Below the pieces are notes generated by a model that did no database searches, was not told where the DNA came from, and saw nothing but the letters and a program-made list of their open reading frames with translations. This document shows, piece after piece, positions 56,607 through 64,000 of a stretch of DNA of 64,000 nt; the stretch's first letter is position 1; the number at the start of each line of letters is the position of its first letter. The DNA comes from Patiria miniata (Eukaryota; Echinodermata; Asteroidea; Valvatida; Asterinidae): contig NW_024037064.1 in NCBI RefSeq assembly GCF_015706575.1, positions 13,493,606 to 13,557,605 of the forward strand, read 5' to 3'. The translations under genes were made by a program, and so were the position numbers.

Positions 56607-59600
56607 AAAGAAGGTGTCGTGGCTGCGATTGCACTCTTCTGGCTAACCACCAGCCGGAAAAGTGCACAGTATGGTTTCCGGCAACTAAACTTGACAGCTG
56701 GCCAGTCTCAGTTTTAGTTTGTGGATACCCGCGGGCAACTAGCCATTTTTTTAATTTAATTTCGCGCCTTGTCCTTGTTAATTGCCTCATGATTTATCGG
56801 GCGATTCCAACCGAAGTGAGTCAAGATTCCAAGTTTTGAAATTGCAAATCCAAAGACAAATTCAATTGTTTATTCTCAGATATCTCTTTGTAATACAAAC
56901 AGGAAAAACAATTCTTAAATTACTGTTCAAGGAAAAATACTCCACTTTCTATGAACATGTCAATCATTCATTTCATTTTGGGAAAACTGTCATTTTGAAA
57001 AAAACACTGAGCTCAACATGTTAAATAATTTTTCATGTTAAACGACAGTTTGGCAAAATAGCACAGTGTCACATCCATAAAATATGGAAACATTCTTTTG
57101 TTTTTCGAAACAGCTGTGTGGATGTCACAAACGCAGTGCTGGAATCGCCCAATATTAAAGTAGGCCTTTGATGACTTTAAAGTTCAAGCAGTTTAAAACT
57201 TGTTATAAGTGTTTTTAATGTTTATTGTTACGCATGTACCTGCAACTTCCTCCACCCCCTCTCAAATGCTTCCCAACGATGATTATGAAGATTGTCACTT
57301 TTTAAAATGACATATCCCTTACCCAGGAGCAGAACAATTTGTACACATCTGATTGAGTTGGCATTTGAAAAAGAGAACAGTGACATATTTCCATTCCTAG
57401 CAATGAAGATGCCAGAAGTGTTTTTGAAGGAGGTGTTGCTGGGGTGCAGATGACAGGTACATAACATTTGTGGATTACAGTGGTTTAAAGTTAGTTAAAA
57501 TTATAACGAGTTTAAAAGACTTAAAAGCATGGTTTTTTATACCTTATTCGTAATACTTGTATTAAATACCTTATTCGTGAGCAAGAGGTGAATTCAAATT
57601 GGTCATAGTTTTTGCATACGCGCATATGACTGTCGCTTGGGGATGCAGTGCAATGGTCATATTCATCGTTGATATGAGCACAGAACCACCTCATGGGTTA
57701 ATACTTCAAGCTCCTGCGTGCAAACATCTTCCTGGTCGCACAGGCACATCTAGCAGCATGCCGAGCTAGCTGATGCGGAACTCAACATATAGGAGAACAT
57801 GATTTTTTTTTGACATCATGATTTGTTAGAAATAGAAAGTCTAGCTCCAGTTTTGACAAACTCAAACTCATGTACATTGTAAGCCCAGGTGTTCCAGAGT
57901 TGCACAAAACCATAATATTCCTAACATTTGAAATACGTTTATGAACAGTTTGACGTCTAAAATAGATGAGATCAGTGATGCTATATTAGCTGACATATGA
58001 GAGAGGTAACATGCTCATCTGGGCTAGGCTATTTGTTTAGCAATAGTCAACAAAACTTTCAATAAATGGGAAAACATTCAGGAAGGCCCTTGGACATTGT
58101 TTACACAAAGGAAATTCTTGATTATCAATACATGTACAATGTACTGGTATTTTGTCATTTTGGGCAACTGGAACATTCGGTTTACATGTCTGAAACTGAA
58201 ATGTGTTTGGATCCACTCGAATTAGGCGTGACTCTGGAATGCCAGTTTGAACCAGGGGTAATCGATTTTAATCTGTCTGAATGTAGACTCCAATGGCGTC
58301 TTGGTGTAACATCTGTGTGTATACAGCAAGGCCTACAGAAGGATGGTTTTCTTTTGGATATAACAAGTGAGATTGCACATTCAAAAATTTTATTTGACAG
58401 CAAAAAAAGCAAAGGTTCTTAAATTCCCTGTGATTTTTTGTTTGACTGGCTAGTGACAATCCCTCATCAGTAGGACAATTGACAGTATTAAAGGCATGAT
58501 CATTTTCTTCCTCCTTTATTTCTTTTCACTAAATGACCATGTTACACTATTTTCAGAGGTCCATACGCACAGAAAAAGATTCATGAAAAAAACATTTGTT
58601 TCCTTGGCACTATCCCATATTCATCTGAAAAGTCACACAAGCATACCCCTTGGAAACGCCCAATAAAGACAATTTATTGAGGTACATGTTTCTCATGACT
58701 GTGAATGTAGTTTATCCTGTGTTATATTCAGGGATATTGCATAGGTCATTATCAGTGGCATAGCGACAGGCTCCCCCCCTCAAAAAAAACCCCAACTTGC
58801 TACACTGGTCGTATTACAGATGAAAAATACCCCCCCCCCCCCCAGTTACTGCAATCAATACACATGTACCCATAATTTGTAGAATGACATTGCTGCATTC
58901 TAAATTTAATTCTTTTTATGGATTTCACAAACATTGGAATAGAAACATCTGAAACACAAGCCGTACAGGGTAGATTGACGGTATCTTATTGATCTTTTAT
59001 TATTCTTATTCTGCATGTGGGTGTTTACATAAATGTGGAAGCCATTGTGTGACATTAGGGTCAAATTTTCAAAATAACCAAATTAAATTCAGCTTCACAT
59101 GGTTTTGCAGTCTAGGGTCTATATTTTGTCAAAAACAAAACCATTTTTCTGTAACATGACCCTTTTCAGAGTAGCAACATGATAAACTAGCATATGGGAC
59201 ACAAATTTCACCTGTAACAGTGACACCAAATTGTAAATTTCTTTTAGAGCTCTCACCAGGTTATTGTTCAGGTATGGTAAAGACATGTTGCCTTTAAGCA
59301 ATTATTTGTAACACATATAAGTTAAAAAAACTTTAACACTATCCTTGTTCAACATTTGTTGAAAATCAAATATCAAGTTTTAGGAAATTTGACATATTAT
59401 GATGATTACAAAAATGTAGCTCTCACTTGACATAAAATTATATTATTTTAAGACAAACACTCACTTGTTCTCTAAAAGCAAGTTTGACAGCCAAAACTGC
59501 AACTATGAAGAGCAATGAAGATTTACAAACACCACTAGAAAGCATGTTATTGTAAGTAAAGCCTCGTGTTAACCAACATTTCACCTGTAACGCTGACACC

Positions 59601-61068
59601 AAATAGTCACTGTTACAGAGTGACAATCCTACAACTAACTTATAATAATAGTAATAAATGGTATCAAACCATTTAAACCTTTCTATTTAGTGATAAGCTT
59701 GATGGTTTCTACATCAGATACTTGTTTCTGAGACTGGAAGTTTAGTTTGTTATAATAATCATTTCACATGTAACGCTGACACTAACACCAAAAACACTTT
59801 TATCACTTTTCTTCACTGTAGTTCTACTTTAACCTGTCTTATGCCAAAGTTTTAATTGTTTTAAAAAACTTAGTCATTATTTTAGCTAAAAACTCAATCA
59901 TCAATCAAACAGGTGATTTTGCTTCATTGTTTTAGCTGTAACGGAGGTATTTCACCTGTAACGGAGTCAGTGTTGACACCAAACCTTTATTGTAGGCCGG
60001 TCAACAGAAATTACAAATTCATAATGTATAGCTAAAAGTGATACCATTTAAAAGATCTCTCCAAGGCGATTCCAAAACTGTTTACCTTGTATCTCTGGGG
60101 CATACGGATTTCGAGATATGGTGATTTAAAATCTCCGGAAAACGTTGTTTTACTATACCAAAACTCGTTGTTTTGACCAAAAGTGTCAAAATACTGTTTT
60201 TTCAAGGCTATAATTTCATATTAATACAATTTAACAAACTTAAAGCAGCCATTCCCTTGAGCAAACATCCCATATATTACAAAAAAAACAAAAAAAAAAG
60301 TACCAAAATACACACAATGTAAAATAGAGGGTCTTGAAAATTACAATTTATGCCATCAAACCTGCTTTAGTCATTCAAAAACAAGGAATTTACCCCAAAA
60401 TTGTGTTTTTGAAGGTAAATTAATTATGGGTTAACATGGTGCATGCTAATTGTTCTGCAGGCTTTGGGTAGAGGTGTGTCTCTATTTTCCTCTTTTCACA
60501 TCTGGTATGTATGCAATATTCATCATAATTGTTATGAATCACCAAAAAATGAGATAAGTCTCTATATTCATGCGTTTTGAGGATTTCGAAGCTACTTAAT
60601 ATGCAAAAACTGTGTAACAGTAATACTAAATAATGTATTTCCTTGCAAATTGGTACACAGTGGTGTTTTAAGATGCTTATTAAGATGGCATTAATTAAAT
60701 TGGGCCTTCACCTTTGCTTATGCTACTAATTGGCAGATTACATTTGTCATATGCAAATTAGCTAATTAATATGCAAAAACTGCATAATGTCAGAACGGCA
60801 TTACGTATTTTTGTGCAATTTGGTACTCAAAGGTGTTTTAAAATGGTTATTATGGTGACATAAGTTAAAGTGGGTAATCACCTTCTTTATGCTAATTAAT
60901 AAACAGATTATGCTTTTTTATATTCAAATTAGCTTGTTAGTATGCACAAATGTCTGGGTGTACGTGTACGAGACATCCGTGTGTGTACATGAGATCAAAT
61001 TTGGTGTGCTCTCTGTAGTTATGATAATCTTTGACCCTATATGTATTTTTGGGGCTAACCTGTATCGC
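56607..61068. other. Intergenic DNA, repeat-bearing, no gene supported
   Basis: The longest frames (58066-58422 plus, 57228-57467 minus) lack splice or family support. A CAGTGGCATAGCGACAGG fragment with poly-C runs at about 58753-58850 resembles a truncated copy of the hAT MITE at 24477. Four copies of a TTTCACCTGTAACGCTGACACC-like motif lie at 59206-59980. Confidence 0.5.
59206..59985 (+). repeat. Four spaced copies of a TTTCACCTGTAAC...TGACACCAAA motif
   Basis: Motif starts are at 59206, 59579, 59762 and 59950, spaced 373, 183 and 188 bases, close to multiples of about 186. The flanks show little similarity. This may be a very old satellite or a regulatory array. Confidence 0.5.
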
Positions 61069-64000
61069 TTAAATTAGTTCCAAATCATGATTTTCCCAGT
61101 CAACCTTTAGAGCATAGGGGTCTAACTCATCGTAGCCGTCGTACTCCACCATATAAATGGTATTGCCTTGCTCTGCCAAGTCAAAATCATGATCACTAAT
61201 ATCCAACATTTCCAGTTCGGTTGCAACTCTGACAACAGTCCCTTTATACCAACGTCGCTCTTTTTTCCCAGATTTAGTTGTTATTTCAAACCGGTGTCTA
61301 ATTCGTTTGCCTACAATGTCTACAGGAAAGGGTATTGTCTTTTTAACAATGTTCTTCCTTTTTTGGGGTTGCAGCATATCTTCACTACCAGTGTGTTTCC
61401 TCTTCTTGATGTCATCAGCCTCAGCAATCAATCTTTCACGGAGCCTACTAACATCTCCATCTTTTGCATGTATGTTATTGCCTGGAGCATCCCTCAATTC
61501 TGATAGGCTTCCGGTATTCATTATTTGACTCCATTGTTCCAAAACAAATAGCAAACTTTCAGTGATGTCATCCAATGGCCTGTCTTTTCCATCTTTAGAT
61601 CTACAATAATGTTTGTATGTGACATTGGGTACACTGACATTAAACTTGTAGAACTGGAGCTGGTTACACAAAGCATCAACTTGTGATGAATAATGCCCAT
61701 CATACTTCTTTAGCAATTGATCAACATCTGCCTTTGTTTTACATTGTCCGTCATCTTGAATGGCATCCATTGCTGACTGTTTTCGTTTGATTCGTGTGAC
61801 CTGAAGATTTTCCTTGTGTTTTTTCTTGTCTTGAATAGCTTGTACCCGTAATTCATTCAGCTTCTTTTTCCGTTGCTTATGTTTTTCAAGAAATGACCTA
61901 GCCTGTGTTATTGCACTAGCAATAAGTTGTTTCTTGACATCCTCTGGTTGCTTAATCAAGTATGCAGCTGTGCAGTTGTTAGTATAAAGCAGCATTGCTT
62001 CCATGAAACACACATTTGCAGTCGGCATCTTTCTAATGAGCCTATCAAGGCCAGAGAAGTCCCTCTCAGAAATGTCATTATTCCGTGGTACGGTTGATGT
62101 CATTCTGCGAAGATCTTCAGATGGGTTGGGGTCGCTCCATTTTCCATGAAGAAAGTCGAATAATTGCCGCTCGCAAACTACTAGAAAACTTGCACAAAGT
62201 ACTTGTACCAACTGCTCAACAAGTGCCTCTTCTTCAGAATTCATTTGTTGATATAAACTATCCCAAATGGCATCTTTCACTGGCTTTGCATCCTCAAATA
62301 GCACTGCAGAGCCATCCAATATGTCTGCAGGGTTCGTAGCAGCTTCTGTTAGAAATTCTCTAAGACGCTCATAATACTTGTGAAGGTCAAGAATGTGTTC
62401 CTTACGGCTGCTCACTATGGAAAGTGGTGTTGTAATATGCTTTTCAAGCAAAGCCATGGCATGGACCTCTGCAAGAACAACGTTGCTCTGCAAATCTTGG
62501 AATATTGCCCTGTGGAGTTTGTTTGTGCAGTCTAGGCTTTCAAGCAGTTCTCCCATCGTTTCCCTGTGGAAATAGACAGCAGAACTGGCTTCAAACACAA
62601 TGTTGAACCTATTATGTTCAAAAACTGGTAGGTAATTCTTGACATCTGTCTGCTGTAGTACTTTGTCAAAATCTTCAGGGATTCCATGAGGCATTTTGGC
62701 AGCAGGGCCAAACACTTCACAGGCAGTACGGACGAGCCTCAATCAACATGGTTTTTCACAATTCCATTTTGAAAATTCAGGAAGGGCCTCCATCCCAACT
62801 AATGAGCCAACCACATCTCTCAATTCCCCTTCCCACAAAGTCAATCCCACCTTAACTCTGTCAGCTAAACCAAGTAGAAAGTGTTTTCCACAATAAAAGT
62901 CATTAATCTTGGCCAAAGATGAAATTGCTTCTTTGGACAAGTTGTCATATCCAGGTAATACATTCTTTTCTAACACTTCTTCTCTCCAAACTTCTAGTTG
63001 TTTTACCCATGGCAGACTAGTTGGGCCTCTGTCAGTCATTGTGTTTTTTATATTCAATAACATTCGCTGGACCGTGGACTCCTGGTCACTCTCATCCACA
63101 CTAATTGTTTGTGCCAGCTCAGTTAACATATCAGCAGTCACATCTCTTTGGATTTCTGCATTGCCAGATAGAGTCTCAGATAAGTTGGTGGAGAATGAAC
63201 CTTCATCTGTGCTGACTTGAACACTCCAAAAGTGTCGCTGCCGTTTGGTAGTTGCATCTGTATGAAGTGTGGCATTGTTACTGTTCAGTAGCGCCTCAGC
63301 AACTTGTCTCTTGGCTAGCATATCTGCCTCCAAGGCCATTAGCTTGATGATGGTTTGTTTTGGCAATCTGTCGACTTTCAATCCTGCTATATTTTGAAGC
63401 ACACTTCTGATTAGCTCTGACACATGCCTTGTTCCTACATTTCTGGACAGAAAATCATAGCAAACAAGCCTGATGGCATCAGTATATCGCCCACTTTCAA
63501 AGGTCTTGATTGCATTGTCTTGCATGCACTCTTCCAGTTGACACTGCAAGTGATCATTTTCAATGACGACTTCATGAAGCTGCTTTTCCAGCAGTCTCTG
63601 AATTTCGTTGTCATCCATTGTATTAAGTGTTTTTACTTGACTTCTGTAGTAGTAGACGCGCTGTTGGGAAGATTTTGTTTTCTTTTTTTGGTTCCGTAGT
63701 TCGTTTTGAAGTTTTTCAATCCTTGACATCATTTCCTGTCTTTCACGTGCTAATTCAACTTTATACTCTTGAATATCATTGCGAAGATTTGTTATGCAGC
63801 CTTCTCTATATGATACTTTTTTCTGCATTTTAGAAGGTTCGAATGTTGAAAGTTTGCCTGACTTTTCAATTATTTTTTTTCTCAAACTTTCCTGTTGCTT
63901 GTTCGGCTTTCCAAGTTCAGCCTGAAGAGTCCTCTTTTCAATTTTACTCTGACAAACCTCCTCAACCAGTGAATCAAACTCATGTGACAATAAGCCATAT
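61069..64000 (-). pseudogene. hAT-like transposase with coiled coil and Tudor-like tail (copy 2), one in-frame stop, cut at right edge
   Basis: One frame runs from beyond 64000 to the stop at 61069, broken only by TGA at 62743-62745. Order: coiled coil (to about 63540); HTDATTK (D codon 63256-63258); MTDRGPT (D codon 63031-63033); NRFNIVF; a helical insertion; VPRNNDISERDFSGLDRL (E codon 62065-62067); a Lys/Glu-rich helix; and a Tudor-like domain at the C-terminus (RWYKGTVVRV...YMVEYDGYDE). D-D spacing is 75 and D-E 322 residues, close to the hAT transposase Hermes (D180, D248, E572 as I recall). The SER-x-F block resembles the hAT dimerisation region. Copy 1 at 1509-4732 is a divergent paralogue with different lesions. 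The TGA could be a null allele, decay or an assembly error. Confidence 0.75.

Noticed and set aside
57228..58422. Open frames 57228-57467 (minus) and 58066-58422 (plus)
   Set aside because: No acceptor or donor support, no recognisable motif, and AT-rich surroundings.
62743..62745. Selenocysteine or stop-codon readthrough explaining the TGA in copy 2
   Set aside because: No downstream readthrough context (followed by TTG AGG) and no conserved Cys at this position in copy 1.
1..64000. tRNA, rRNA, CRISPR array or bacterial operon signals
   Set aside because: None seen. Gene structure is eukaryotic and repeats are dispersed or minisatellite type.

Overview
The window is eukaryotic nuclear DNA, most likely from a marine invertebrate animal. 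Genes are split by GT-AG introns with matching phases, and I see no bacterial gene order. TACATGTACATGTA-type runs, poly-C runs and short inverted-repeat elements are common. The families present (P2X7-type cysteine-rich tail, THAP-DDE, Crypton-like recombinase, BEL and Ty3/gypsy elements) fit amphioxus, hemichordates, echinoderms, molluscs or cnidarians. I cannot name the species from sequence alone.

Left part (1-8.2 kb, minus strand): a Myb/SANT-like gene has three phase-compatible exons (7752-8178, 6912-7055, 131-259). Its large intron holds a decayed copy of a hAT-like transposase family (1509-4732) with a coiled-coil N-terminus and a Tudor-like tail. A second copy, cut by the window edge, lies at 61069-64000.

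Centre-left (8.6-26 kb): a plus-strand SAM-like exon is split by a young 5.2-kb Ty3/gypsy element (8692-13921, 147-bp LTRs, 5-bp duplication). Next come a frameshifted C2H2/tnp2 (CACTA-like) transposase relic (14.0-16.6 kb), a second Ty3/gypsy element with only 106-bp LTRs (17778-23102), a hAT-type MITE, and a C-terminal exon that has been tandemly duplicated.

Centre (26-39 kb): intergenic repeats, an LTR-like block near 28-29 kb, a 473-bp foldback element, and an 8.4-kb BEL/Pao element (30467-38914) with a truncated LINE in its integrase. The second gypsy element and the BEL element both carry, directly after the 5' LTR, a 9-base stretch complementary to a segment inside their own LTR. This suggests self-primed reverse transcription.

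Right part (39-57 kb): an apparently intact 11-exon THAP-DDE gene (39963-45201, 843 codons), a two-exon P2X7-tail-like gene on the minus strand (46217-47235), a possible two-exon orphan gene (47900-49993) with a Harbinger-like MITE in its intron, a 63-bp minisatellite, and a multi-exon Crypton-like tyrosine recombinase relic with conserved splice sites but a stop codon inside its DH-x-GH motif. From 56.6 to 61 kb I see only intergenic repeats.

The window thus holds at least four unrelated recombinase or transposase families (hAT-like, tnp2-like, THAP-DDE, Crypton-like). Only the THAP-DDE gene still looks intact, and active-looking LTR elements are inserted among the others.
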